From: Angiostrongylus vasorum
Lineage: Eukaryota > Nematoda > Chromadorea > Rhabditida > Metastrongylidae
Assembly: GCA_018806985.1 (NCBI GenBank)
Contig: JADANN010000462.1
Span: forward strand, 1,851,501 to 1,915,500
Reading direction: 5' to 3'
Length of the DNA stretch: 64,000 nt
Position numbers and translations under genes: made by a program. Below the pieces are notes generated by a model. It made no database searches. It was not told the DNA's origin and saw only the letters and a program-made list of their open reading frames with translations. Positions 20,288-32,250 of this stretch are shown in pieces; within the stretch, counting starts at the first letter, position 1, and each line of letters opens with the position of its first letter.

Positions 20288-23200
20288 CATGTGCTGAGCA
20301 CTACTGGATTCATCGTGTTGACTCCATTATAAATTAGTAGCAACTTAAGAAAACGAATTTCCCCAAGCGAAAAGTTCAGCTACATTGTAAACATGGTATT
20401 TCATAAGTTTGCAGGTGAAAAGTTATCTGTGATTACGTGGATACCTGGATGACCTCTCTTCACTGGTTGTGCGGGGCCAGCATAACCCCCTTTTCTTCGG
20501 GGTTTTGCTGTTTTAGCCACTGTGGTTCTCTGGAGTTCCGAGCTCAGCCCAGCCAAAGTGTCCCGTGTCGTCACTATCACATGCACTAGCGGCCCTCGTG
20601 GATCAGGAGATTTGCCACCAAGCGACTAGTTTAATGCCAGGACGGCGGTGGATCCTCGTATTGGTTTATTCTTAGCTGGCCTTCCTGATGGAAACGCCAG
20701 ACTCCTTTTTAGCCTGGGAGACCCTGCTGAGGGGATGAATCTGCCTGTACATCGCAGCTCAACACCCCGAGGAACAATCTCCAACCACGATGGGGCGGTA
20801 AACTGCTGGGAGGAATGCGTGAATATGTAAGTAAACCCAGAAGGAATGTGTGAAAATGGCGCACAAACAAGGAGTAAGGTCCCTCTCCTGGATCCACCCG
20901 CATCTCAGGGAAGTGTAAGGTCGCTTTTTGGTTCGCGATTAACCCCATATCCACCACCTGGGGACGCGCCACGTTGCCTCGTGACTAACCGGTATGAAGC
21001 TCCCTATGAGGGAGAACCGTGCACATGTAATAACGTTTCGGTGCATGCCACTGATATCATTACTACCGATGCATTGTGGATAACCCTCAAGGACCCAAAG
21101 ATAAACAGCGTGGAATTATGCCTTGTAACCAAACTTGGTCATGCCATATTTAGCCTTATTTCCTGACCCCACACAGCGAAATCCGTAACCCAAGGTGAAC
21201 TCTGTGGGGCTTACCTCCCTTACTGCAGGATACCTGCTAGGATTTTACAGACGTTGTTCACTACGCGCTTGTAATGTCTGCGTCCGATGCTGAGTTCCTT
21301 CTTGATTATGGTTACGAAATTGGCTAAGTAGAATATGTGTTAATTCGAGTCATTTCACTCTTCGGAGAACGCGAAATACGCCGGAACGTGACCATTGCAG
21401 AATAAATATTATACTAGCATAAAATCCGAGATGCACTGCGTGCTATGCAATTGGATGGGGTGGGGGTGGGGGTGGGGTGGGAGGTAGAGGAGGGGGGAGG
21501 GGAAGGGGGGAGGGGGGAAGGGGGGAGGGGGGGAAGGGGGGTTGATGGTTTACATTACTACTTGCTATGCATAGAGCCGTTTACCGAAATTCTCATACTC
21601 CACCGATAGCATGCCAAACACATGTTATTTCAGCCGTCGTCCCTGAAAAGTGTTCTCCACACATGGGTTCGATCCCACACCCCAGAGTCACCAAGCCTTC
21701 TATCTTTCCGTGGTTGCAAATTGGTAACAGACTTCTCTATGAGGATAGCAGCATTGGTTGGATACATCGATAGGCCACCAAGAGTCATTGTAAAGGCCAG
21801 TTATGCATTCAATCCCCTCTAACGATCCTTGGTGAAGAAGAGAGCACGCATCTCTCTGGGTTTGATCAGCGCCGAAAGCTTTATCTCTTATCCTTCCATA
21901 CCTAATAATTTACAAGAAGCTTTCCTGACGAGTCCACTGACCGATAATGATCTGACTGCTAATTTATTGTTCGTCACTTCAAATACTTACAGTGAGCTAT
22001 GGTTACCGTATGCGACGAATGCATAGAAAATCTACCGGAGCACACTTATTATAAGTTGTAAAACACTTCCAAATACTGACAGAAATGTGCTTAGGATGGG
22101 TCATAGCAACAACCACCTACTAAATAGCAGGATGCATGAATATTCTAAGTGCAACAGGGAGAAATCTCTCATATAGTTCTGTCACGTTCTCGGTCCTTTA
22201 ATTACCTGCTGTTGCTTAAAAACTAGCAATACTGCTACCGACATGAAATAAGACGTCCTCTTGCACGCCAAACACGCAAATTTGAGCGTCGGGCGTTATG
22301 TATTAGGAACTGCGTGCCTACTTATCAAGAATATATGATCATAGTAATCAATCCCGACGTTAACAGATGGTTGGTCTTGGGAGTTGTTACAGAAGGTAGC
22401 GGACAATTTCTTGCTGTGTTCTTGACCTGAACTTTATTTCTTTCTAGATACACTTACGACTCGGCTTTGGACAGCTTGCACAAACGTTGACAAAATTGAA
22501 AGGACGCATGTCTTCTGCGAATGGCAATCGGAATGCTTTCAAATAGACGAGACCGAGTTCTTCATCTTTGTGAGGTATCAACGCCATTAACTGAAGGTGT
22601 TTGGCTGCATCCGGAGCATATCTGCATATGGCGAGCACATCATTTTTCAACATTGCATTCATGAGTGACAATGTGACGCGCATTGCCCTCTGAAATACAA
22701 AATCACTGTCTAAAATATCGAATACATAGATTTCTACATGTCTGAAATTATGAAGGACAAACACAGAACCAGATCTCGTTCTGAGGTCTTTTTCTCCCAA
22801 CCAGGAACAGCAAAGAATGAGTTATGACCCATGAAATAGCATTCCTTTATCTAAAAGTACCCAGCAAACCATGTATGATAAGGTACAAAGTAAAGAAGAG
22901 GAGCCGCTCAGTGCGCGCTGGAACGACATAGGAGAAGAAAAATGGAATAAAATTCTTGAGACAAAAACACAACAGTTACTCCGAAACTACCACAGGAGGA
23001 ATGAGATTTGCATTATTATTTAGTGCTAAACGTATGAACTAGTACTAACATAATCTTTTTTTGCGAACTGTATTAGTTTCAAACATCCACGCTGCTCTCC
23101 TTCGTTGAAGTTATGACAATTATACTGAGCTTCATCTTCCTCTCCAACTGGAACCTTTGTATCCCCGAAGTAATAGACTATAAGCAAATAAAATCTATTC

Positions 23201-26200
23201 ACTTTTATACCACTGGCTGTCAAGCAACTGATTTTATCAGTGTTTCCACTCAAATTAGCGTCACTGACCGTACAGTCTTTCTTTCTCAAAGTTGATTCTC
23301 GTCAAATTGACTGAGTTTGAGGCATTCATGGTACCATCATTTTTAAGCCTTGTTTGTAGGCGGGATTCCTTATGCATCTGCAACTCAACAATCAAAAGTT
23401 GTTACTACGATAAGGGAATAAATTTCTCTTAAAGTGAGAGTTCTCGAACATGACACATACTTGTTCACGTATGTGGCTGGAATTCGAATGATTCCACAAT
23501 GTAGGTCACCCTTCAAACAATGTGAAGAAAAAACAAATATGTACGGCTTATCGAATTCAGCATCTCATTATTCTAGCTTACACTTTTCAGTTTTCATCAC
23601 GACCTTCTCAGAAAAGACTCTGTGGTGCTGAAGTAATAAAAACAATTATCTACTACCTGTTTTTCTATCTCTCACATAAAAAAGAGTTCTTATAAAACAA
23701 AAGTTTCGAAAGGATGTCAGTGTGTGCACCGGGGTAATGAGGTGAAGTAATCATCTTTGTGTGGAAAATAGCCAAAACGCTAGTAGTTACGAACTCCTGG
23801 CAATTCAGGTTAGGTTTGGGAATAAACCCATGTCCCAAATCCGTCACTCTGTCTTCATCAAAACCATGGAAAAATTGTCTTTCATTCGTGATTAACGCTT
23901 CTCTTGGATCGCCATACGTAAAAATGTAGGTACTTTACTGAATTATTAAACTACACTTTCACCAACCTCAATTCCATCTTCATTGACAAAAACACTCTTG
24001 AAAGGATTCTTGGCAGCAGCTGTTTTTGTGTACATAGCTAGTGGAAGGCGAACTCCTGGTGCGATCTCCCAGTTCTTGCGAATTGCGCGGCTATCAACCA
24101 CTGGAGTAGTAAAGTGGCGAAGAGCAGAAACCATGTTCCAGAAAAAGAGGATATGAGGTTTAAGAAATAAATAAACTCCAGAATCTAGGATAAACATACA
24201 AAAAATCTCTAAAACAGCAATGGGAACGAACTTGAAACTGGAGCCAATTCCATCCGTTCGCTTGACAATCTCTAGTAGAACTGGTATTCTACCGCCCTGT
24301 CCGCACGAAAAGTTGTCATCGACTCCTCTGGAAACAACACAATTTCTATAATCCTAGCCTGCGTTGTTAACGAAACTATCAGCAAACTTTTCGAGGAAGT
24401 TTGATTTTTTTTTCAGAACAGATAATTAGTGGATATATAACGCAGTGAAATAGCTGATACTAAACGACCAAATAGTAGAAATGACGTATATTCATATTCA
24501 AAAAATGGTGAAATCATGCAGAGTGAATTTTAGTGGAAAGAATGAAAAAAAGAAAACCAAGCAGTTACCTTTAAAAAAAATTTGGTCATGCTCATTTTGA
24601 CAAAAGATGAATGTGGAGAATAAATCATGATTGGCAAACCTTTTACTCTCTTATAAAAAGCTAAAAGTTCTTGGCATTGATCAATCCCCTGAGGAACATG
24701 CCATGCATTTGATTTCATTAAGCACCGTTTGGGAGTGATTAAACGCATATGTGGCCTTTACAATGACTCGCGGTGGCATACCGATGAAATATCTAGCCAG
24801 TGTTCCTCCCAGACAAATCTGGTACCAATTTACCGACCCCGTAGAGATGGAAGAATTGGTGAGCCACGGCGCGCGGGACCACTGCGCCACAAGCACTCTC
24901 CTGTACAAGTGCGATGAGTAAAGGAACAAAGATTACAATGCTTAGAAAAAATTGATAAAGGGACTGACACAGCAATCAGATTAGCTTCCAGTGCGTTGAT
25001 CTGGGTAATCAAACCTGATACATCCACATCACGATATCCACATTCTGCAGATGGACTGGTAAGAATCTAAAACACATCGATGCGTGATAAAGAACCCATG
25101 ATATAGGAAAAAAAACGTACGGAGTAGCAACAATAAACAAACTAAATACTCAAAATAATGCTTTTTGATTCGACAGCACTGTCACCAGAAGTTTTCTCAT
25201 AAAGAAAGTTAGTGGCCACCACCAGTGCGTCAACGACTGCAAAAATGTAATTGACCCATGCAACAGCATAACGGGTTTTCATCCAGTATACAACGCTTAC
25301 CATTCCCAGATCTTTTAAGACTGGTCTTCACTCTATGGCTGAGAAAACGAAGGTGGTCAAAGGTTGTACGCGAGAGAACATCATCATATAGATAAACACC
25401 AGAAACTTCGAGAGAGTTCTTCGTTTCCTCGAATCCAAATAAAATGATCGCCACTCTGTCCTTCGATTGTGAGAATATCTAGATAGCCAGTTTCGTTTAA
25501 AACACAAAGCACCAATCTAATTTCTGTAAGCCAACTACTTTTATGATAGGGGTGCGATTTGTTACATTACCAGCCAAAAACTAAGAGAACCCATGTTTTT
25601 TGGAATGTTCTGCTTTCATGAGGTTGTTATGCAAGGTTATTCCGTTATCGTTTCGATCCGATGTCTTTGTCTTTTTCAGAGCCAGATACATCCGAGTCCA
25701 TTGCCCATAGCTGTTCGTCCTTGTGACGTAGACCTTAGTAGTTGTATCGGGCCAGATCTTCTGCAGCGTAGTACTGCTCACATGAAGACCTTGTAGCCAC
25801 TTTTTACACACTACGGTTTTTGTTGATTGTCCACTGACAACAATTTCTATTAATGTTGGCAATCCACTGTACAGTAGTCGGTGTTATAAGTACAATCGAC
25901 TAGGATCTAGCCAGCCCTGAAGACGATGAAGACGTCGAACCGGCAGCCGAATAAACGTTAACAACCTCGTGGATACTGAACAACCTAAAAAAAATCCTGA
26001 CTCATGCCGAGGTTAATTGTTGGTTAAAAAAGATCTCGATTAATCATGCTGAGGTAAAATTATGGTCGGTTTTCAAAAAGAACCCGTATGAACTCCTCAT
26101 TTATTCAAGATAATTCTTTGAGAATCGTTCCGCGTCACCTACTAGGACATTAAAAAGTTAAATAGACGGAAGTTGAACAGCGAAACCACAATTTCAGCTT

Positions 26201-26615
26201 TTCACGGAGTTCCAATAGCTGATATCCCTATAAGGAGCCATATATTTCGTGTCTCATAACATAGCATCTCTAATCTTCGGCGCTATTTCAAAACAGCTGC
26301 GCGGTTTAGAGTCAGTTAGAGGTTTAATGGACCCTTTTTCCAGGTCCTCAAATTATGGTCATAAATTGCTTTACAACCTGTTAGCAGCTATATATTTTTC
26401 CAGTCTTGAAAAGCTGAAGATCTTACTTTTCTTGAGAGTAACCAATCCGCAGCTTCTTTTGCCATTGAGAAATAGCTCCGACCATCGACAACATTATTCA
26501 TGGTACTACCACAGTCGATGACAAGCACAAGAACGCCATGTTTTTCTTTCCTAACGGTTTTTTTCGGTGCCTTCGCTGTCGTTCGTTGCTGCTCGTCTAA
26601 TTCCCGGTTAGGCAT
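19054..26615 (-). CDS. cku-80: Ku80 (XRCC5/CKU-80), DNA end-binding subunit
   Basis: Ku80 pairs with Ku70 to clamp broken DNA ends for end joining and acts at telomeres. Exons: 26615-26427, 25478-25301, 25236-25150, 25066-24937, 24327-24232, 24138-23963, 23900-23865, 23177-23050, 22850-22770, 22689-22482, 20186-20126, 20009-19924, 19845-19758, 19663-19507, 19371-19054. The vWA start reads VLVLVIDCGSTMNN, followed by DRVAIILFGFEET and VVDALVVATNFLYEKT. The beta-barrel has PVVDSRAIRKNWEIAPGVRL and YYFGDTKVPVGEEDEAQ, then CYFMGHNSFFAVPGWE and ICRYAPDAAKHLQLMALIPH before FRLPFAEDMRPFNF. A C-terminal helical domain (LLYGIALARLLSLRSLAIEF) follows. The RYA and PFAEDMR wording fits Ku80 rather than Ku70. 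Most junctions are GT-AG in phase. Exon 4-5 may lack an exon, and two junctions fit only with non-GT or non-AG ends. Confidence 0.85.
20219..20283. repeat. (TA)n microsatellite in a Ku80 intron
   Basis: About 65 bp of TA with one GACATA interruption, starting about 30 bp upstream (in gene direction) of the acceptor for the exon ending at 20186. No SINE adjoins it. Confidence 0.95.
20440..21035 (-). mobile_element. Family C, long copy with RTE-like 5' leader
   Basis: Minus-strand element. Its 3' tail (AACCAGTGAAGAGAGGTCAT) is at 20450, its body runs to about 20690, and an extra 5' block (including CAACCACGATGGGGCGG on the plus strand) runs to 20830. The last part, 20865-21020, matches the RTE 5' leader at 5175-5395: CTGGATCCACCCGCATCTCA, GACGCGCCACGT, GTGACTAACCGG. 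It lies in a Ku80 intron. Confidence 0.65.
21040..21175 (+). pseudogene. Penelope-like GIY-YIG C-terminal fragment
   Basis: The frame reads ALWITLKDPKINSVELCLVT, which aligns with [20 protein letters not shown] at the end of the Penelope endonuclease at 55.3 kb. Only the last 35-40 codons remain. Confidence 0.6.
21454..21547 (+). repeat. G-rich tract with quadruplex potential
   Basis: About 90 bp with more than a dozen runs of 3-7 G separated by T, A or AA. It lies on the non-coding strand of a Ku80 intron, so the transcript carries the C-rich version. Confidence 0.9.
21650..21900 (+). mobile_element. SINE-A, diverged copy in a Ku80 intron
   Basis: B-box-like GGGTTCGATCCCACACC, then CACCAAGCCTTC, ATACATCGATAGGCCACC, AAGGCCAGTTATGCATTC and tail GCTTTATCTCTTATCC. 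It is antisense to the host gene. The A box is eroded. Confidence 0.75.
24660..24915 (-). mobile_element. SINE-A in a Ku80 intron
   Basis: Minus-strand copy in the host-gene direction. Its head includes GCGCAGTGGTCCCGCGCGC and its body GGTACCAGATTTGTCTGGGA and CCACCGCGAGTCATTGTAAA. It adjoins the region where the Ku80 model has an unresolved exon (between 24937 and 24327). Confidence 0.8.
25905..25960 (+). other. Recurrent CTGANGA...GAA hairpin motif (copy 3)
   Basis: CCTGAAGACGATGAAGACGT, then CGAACCGGCAGCCGAATAAA. A GACG/CGUC stem and a CGGC/GCCG stem can be drawn. It lies in a Ku80 intron, antisense to the gene. Confidence 0.4.
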
Positions 26616-27655
26616 ACTGAATAATCAATAATAATGAAAAAAAACTTTTTATAGGGAAAACGGGACACATCGATAACGGCTTATCCCGGTTATGTGCGAA
26701 TTCTTCCACCTCGACAACAAAATCTGCAAAGTTTCACGGCGATTTTCAAGTGAAATACAGAAGTTGCATTACCCAACCCAACAAGAATTTCTGTGACCTT
26801 ATCGCCTTAAAGATCTCACTCCACTAACCATTGTTTTAAGAATTCCTAACCAACGAAAGACTTGTGCCCGTTGATATAATCCTGAGGTTGCCAACAAGTT
26901 TCTTTGTTTTCTCATTATTAGGTGAAAATTTTGCTTCAATATAAAGCGCTGTATTATTACTGACCAGGTATGGCACATATAGCCGCAAAATGTTCACAAT
27001 TAAGCCAGAAGTCGAAGTGGAATGACGCCAGATCCTAGGACAAACGGTAAAATGCATGCACCACTCAAACACATAGGTCTGAACAAAATATACTTGACTA
27101 AGAACACTGGTTTTTCGAGAACGGAACCTAGTTCTTCGGCAAGCAGAAGACATCAGGAGTCGGTTAACGTATGGTCATTCCTTTTCCCCCAAATTCCGTA
27201 CTGGAAGCGTCCTACAATTAGCTGAAGGAAGCTAATCAACGAAAAGCCCCTCATTGAATTCGTTGTTGGAGACGTGAGTGCCAGCATATGGAACGCAAAC
27301 GAGAGCGAATACATGATCGGTAAATTTGGATTAGGAGAACGAAATGAGAATGGAAATCGTCTCGCAGGTCTCCAGTCCGCAGAACGATTATTATTAGGAA
27401 ATTCATTTTTCTAGGGGGAAGTCGTCACTCCACAAGAGCGTCATCTAGCTCTACGATACATGCGGTTATCGACAACATCCCCGTAAAACGGTGCCAGCTT
27501 CAGACATCCGTAGCCCCACTCATTCGGTACGAGGTCCGACCATCGCCCTTTCCGTGTGTAGATTCGATCCAGCCCTAAACTCCTGTCGTTGCCCAAGAAA
27601 AACGAAACAAGTTGTGTACAGCGAGCATATTCTCAACAAAAATTTCCTCCCTCAT
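26616..27655. other. Ku80 5' flank; no gene recognised
   Basis: The Ku80 promoter should lie at the left end. A 105-codon minus-strand frame (26836-27153) has no recognisable domain or splice context. Confidence 0.4.
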
Positions 27656-27659
27656 ACGA

Positions 27660-27955
27660 CTGGTAAAAGGATAAAAGGATAAAGCTCTCGGCGTTGATCA
27701 ATCTCTGAGAGATGCGCCATGCATTCGATTTCATTAAGTGTCGTGGGAGGGGATTGAATCCATATCTCGCCTTTACTCGCGGTGGCTTACCGATGTATCC
27801 ATCCAGTGCTGCTATCCTCCCAAACAAGGCTGGCACCAATTTGTTGACCCTGGAGGGATGGAAGGCTTGGTGGGCCATGGGCGCGGTGATCGATCCAACG
27901 TATGTGTCGTAGTGGCGCCTCCACCCACTGCACCATACGCGCCCTTATATGACTG
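27660..27955 (-). mobile_element. SINE-A, full length
   Basis: The tail is a doubled TTTATCCTTTTATCC, the body has GGATGGATACATCGGTAAGC and CCAAGCCTTCCATCCC, and the head has GCGCGTATGGTGCAGTGGGT. Orientation is minus. Confidence 0.85.
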
Positions 27956-28664
27956 ATAGATAAAGGAATATCCGACTGAAAGCTGTTTGTCGAAGAACTT
28001 AGAACTTGTACAGACCTCGCGCAAGTTCTTCAGACAAGAAGTGCAGAATGCATCTTCACTGTCACTAAGGAGTTGCTCGAAAAGAGGACACTGAAGCCTG
28101 ATCCTACTGCAGTACATCAAACACAACTGATAATAAATTCCAGCTGCAAAATATCTTTGCAGGAGGATTTGCGTCTGTATAGGTAAAAAATGTTATTGGA
28201 AGCAGCTCAAAAACGATCTAGTCCAAAGAAGTACTGTCAAGTACTTTGCGAATGAAATACTTCGCTATCCGCACTGGCGAACGAAAATAGGATTACCACT
28301 ACGTACCACCATGATACAGAACTGATGACGAAGAAGCTCAATACCAAACTTTCCGTCACACAACCACCGTTTCAGCCCCAAGAATCCCCTCCCCCTAAGA
28401 AAACCGCCCAGGATTCCACGCTCTGAAGTTCGGATTGCAATAGAAATTATGAAGATAAGCACAGCTCTAGGGGTCCGATAATATCACAGCCGATTCCCTC
28501 AGAGCTAGTGGTACAAGTTACATTTACTTTAACACATGACATCACACCTTTAAAAGGGCAAAACCTCACATCAGTAGAGGACATCGTACACGGTCATCCG
28601 GCTTAAGAAACGTAGTCGAAAGGTTCTTCGTAATTATCGTCCGATGTACATGTTGACAGGAAGC
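27956..28664. other. No gene recognised
   Basis: Short frames only. A 104-codon minus-strand frame overlaps the neighbouring SINE and owes part of its length to it. Confidence 0.4.
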
Positions 28665-28667
28665 ATG

Positions 28668-28935
28668 TAGCACAATGGTTAGAGGTGCCCTGCAATACAC
28701 ACAGGATTGATCCCGCGCCACAAGTTCACTAAGCCCTCCAATGGCTCCAAGGTCGGCAAATTAGTACTAGATCTGTCTAGGAGTATAGCAGCACTGAGCT
28801 GATACATGGGCAGACCATCGCGAGTCACTGTATACGCCAAAAATGCATTCAATCACTTCTAACGATGCTTAAGGAAGTCCAAGTGCATGGCGCATCCCTC
28901 AGGGATTGATTAACACTGAGAGCTTTATCCTTATT
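28668..28935 (+). mobile_element. SINE-A, full length
   Basis: Head with GTAGCACAATGGTTAGAGGT and GATTGATCCCGCGCC, body with CGGCAAATTAGTACTAGATC, and tail GAGCTTTATCCTTA. It directly abuts the RTE piece that starts at about 28936. Confidence 0.85.
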
Positions 28936-29998
28936 GAGTTTACTCTACACGCTCTTCATAAAGACTACCTCGTGGCACATATCAAGGACGTTAGATGAGG
29001 CACAAGCAGTTGAACAAGGAGGATTTCGACAGGGATTCCGCTGCATGGACCAGATGCGAACCATGTTCAAGGTCACAGAAGTTTGTCAGGGAATATCACC
29101 TCCCCTATTCCTAATTTTTGTCGACTATGAAAAAAGCGTTTACCAGCGTCGAAACGAATGCAGTCCTATCAGAGCTTCTCGACCAAGGAGTCCGTCCTAT
29201 ACACAAACTCTAGAAGACTGTTATCGGAACTGCAGCATAAATACTCAACTTTTTTTCATCGACCCTCACTACGCCTAAAGAAAAAAGGGGGTTCGACAAG
29301 GCGACACAATATCTCCAAAGCTGTTTAGTCCCGCACTGTAATGGATTGCGAGGTCACTCGATTGGGACGATAAGGGCATACGTACTGGATGGAAGAATCC
29401 AACCAAATCTTGGTTTCGCGGATGACATCATCTTCTTGAGGAGTACCAGCCACCAAACGACTGAAGGGTCCAAAACTCCGCACTCACCTTTTTCTGTTAT
29501 GCGACAGAAACGTCGGCTGATACTTTGATCACGTCAAGAATGTTGGGCACCACCCAGACAGCTTCTAAGCGATATCTTCTGAAATTTGACCGGCAATGAC
29601 GTCTAGCCGAAATATGCAGCTCAGATCTTCGAAATCTGTCACATCTTCGTGATCCAGGACAATATACATCGATAGCGAACACAGACGGGCCGGTCAAATA
29701 ATAAGGACAAATGACAGATGGAAGAGAAGAACAGTGGAGTGGACTCCAATAGAATGCAAGCGTGCTCTCGGAAGACCAGCGAAACGATGGGCGGACATGT
29801 TCGTGGCTAACGTCAACCATCTGCATTCGATGATAGAAACTCTCTTAGGGAAATCGGAATGGGCCTCGCCGACGTCACCATGTTCGCAGCAGGCCACCAG
29901 CACGGACGACGAATGCGCGAGAAAGAAACGAATGGAACTTGTACTGGGGCCCGCACCACCAGTGAAGACGGGTCATCCAACTATCTAAGTAAGTTTAC
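28936..29998 (+). mobile_element. RTE retrotransposon, second lineage, 5'-truncated
   Basis: It holds the RT half only: EQGGFRQGFRCMDQMRTMFK, LFLIFVDYEKS (motif A), GVRQGDTISPKLF (motif B, in another frame), GFADDIIFL (motif C, the catalytic FADD) and a C-terminal GRPAKRWADMFVANVNHL. Stops and frame changes separate the parts. Its 3' end, CCCGCACCACCAGTGAAGAC then GGGTCATCCAACTATCTAAG, is almost the same as the tail of family C, which points to this lineage as the partner that mobilised family C. Confidence 0.8.
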
Positions 29999-31645
29999 AC
30001 TCAATCAATAGCATGTATAACACAAGTGTGATATAATCCGTGAAAAAAATACTCGGTAAACTTAAGTGTGCAAAAAAACCGTTCTACGTAGGACTTTGTT
30101 CCCCGGCGGCGAGCTGTTAACTAGGAGTGTACCAAAATATAACCCATGGAGACCACTGCAACTGTGGAGTGGATTTGACGCAAAGCGACCTTTTCATCAG
30201 GACCTAAAGTTAGTGCACGATTTTTAAAAGTAGTTAAGCTAGCTAGTTAGTTAAGTCAACAAAAGTTGGTAGTCTTCCAGAAACATGGGAAAGTATGACA
30301 GACTTAGAGGATGATGCGGAAGAAGAAAAACACATACTGCTGGCAAAGCATACAGAGAAGTCCGACTATTGATTGGTAAACAAGAGAGTTACACTTTTTA
30401 AAACAAAGGAGATTTAAACTTAGCGCACTGAGCGTATGTGCCAACCCTGCGTCGGATTGACACAATACTTGTGCTTGGTCGCATTTCCTGCGGCGGTGAA
30501 GTATCACGTCGCTGTAGCGGGCCGTCCACTTCGTGGTTTTTAGTCCTTCATCGTCATGTCCTGCACAAGAACGGAACCGGTAACAACTACTACTGGAACA
30601 GTGACGGATGACCATGTAAGAAAAGGCTAAGTTTGCATGGGTTTTTTTCCTTTGAACCAACATAAACACAAACTAGTGTGTTGGTAAGTAACACTCGGTC
30701 GTCATTATTCTAATGTGCTTGAATATGCTCGGATTGACTTGGGTAGGGAGGATGTCTTTCTAAAAAGCGTAACCACACACATACGATACCGGTTGAAATA
30801 TTGCAATCGGATGCTCTTCTCGACCCTTATATCAAGTCGACATTTAACCGAATGGACGATGCCTGATCGTTTTCGGTTCGTATCATAAAAAGACATATGA
30901 TGTCCATGCCCGCACTGTTAACGTGCTAGAAAAAGGATTCTTTTGGGTAGGCCCAAATTCCGCGTAACGCACTAGCGACGGTATGGGTCATGTGACATAA
31001 ACCTGGCCAGAAATAATCTGGCTTCCCAGCTTGAGGAAGCGTATTTCAGCTGTTCACGAAATTTTACTGGTTACATTGAACATAGTTATAGTCGACATGT
31101 CCGCCAACAAAACATAATGTTCATTGTTTGACTACGATGAAATTTTGGTTCTTTAGAGTGCGTATGTCGCTTTCTGTTTTTCTCCTTTTCTCGTATAGCC
31201 CTGTGTCTTGAGGAGCGAAGCGGTTGAACAGGTAGGATTCAGTCTGGAGAACCCGCTGGCGTCTCGACTTCATCGTTGACATTAACGAGTTTCGCGGCTG
31301 CTTGAAATTCTCAAACATTTCAATCGGAAATTTGGATTTCAGACAATTCAGAGTGGGGATAATATTTTGTAGAAGTAATTGCACCTTGGAAACTGTAATG
31401 CACTCTGTTCCGCAAGTCACTTGAGTACTCAGCTTCTCAAGTGCTGTGGTTATCGAAGAATTATAGACACATTTAAAACCGGCATTGTGGCGAATCCTTT
31501 AGTGAGGAAGTGTTGTCCATGCAAGAAAGATCGCTAAAACGCCTTTGTTATTGATGTTCGTCTAGCAGAAGGAGACTTATCCCCGAATAACAAGGGGCTG
31601 GTTCTGGAGCAGAATTTCCCACTTCAGAATTTCATCGAACAGTCA
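29999..31645. other. No gene recognised
   Basis: Frames of 121 codons (30304-30669, -) and 99 codons (31121-31420, -) are present, but neither shows a domain, and I could not join them to further exons. Exon 1 of the PPP1R11-like gene may lie here or nearer 32.2 kb. Confidence 0.4.
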
Positions 31646-31649
31646 ATGT

Positions 31650-31955
31650 GCTAGATACAACCGCAATGATGCTGAGATATTTGCAAACTCTGAACTCCAG
31701 GCCAGATTTGAACCCGCGATTATCCTTTCCGAGAGACCATGTGTCACCCACCGCACAGCAAAACCCTTTGCTTTGCCTTTTTCGCAGCCCATGTTTTCTG
31801 CTTTGTTGGTGCTGTTAGCAATAGCCTCTCAGTGGGAATGGTTGGTTCGAAGCCCATCTGGGGTTCCGAGTTTTACTCATATTTCTGCATGTTTGTTGTA
31901 TTTGACATAGTACCGTGCCCTGAAACAAATATGCAGTAAACAGAAGTGAAAACAG
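31650..31955. mobile_element. SINE-B pieces, inverted arrangement
   Basis: The left half is minus: TACAACCGCAATGATGCTGA and, on the complement, GCGGGTTCAAATC (B-box-like). The right half is plus: GTTGGTTCGAAGCCCATCTG and ATGCAGTAAACAGAAG. It looks like two partial units facing away from each other. Confidence 0.5.
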
Positions 31956-32250
31956 TGTAATGTATATATTATTTTCTATCGCTCGTAATTGAGTGCTACT
32001 TTCATCTCTAGTGTCCTCATCCTACGTCGGGATTTTGTCAAAATAGTTTGGTATATCGTTTAGTATGTCAGTTATTAAGACTCATTTCTGAGTAAAGAGA
32101 TGGTATAGGAAATAGTCCAGAATACCTTTAGGGGCTTTTGTCGTTCCAGTGAATAATTTCTGGGGAACCCTTGTTCATCGATGTTTCTGATGATCTTGAT
32201 TTCATTTACCACCTCGTGTTTTTAATACAATACAGAAGAAGCGATTGCAG

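Noticed and set aside
23665..23860. Minus-strand frame past the 36-nt Ku80 exon as a longer Ku80 exon
   Set aside because: Reading on past 23865 gives sequence that does not align to Ku80, while splicing at GTTTTG joins in phase to VYYFGDTKVP.
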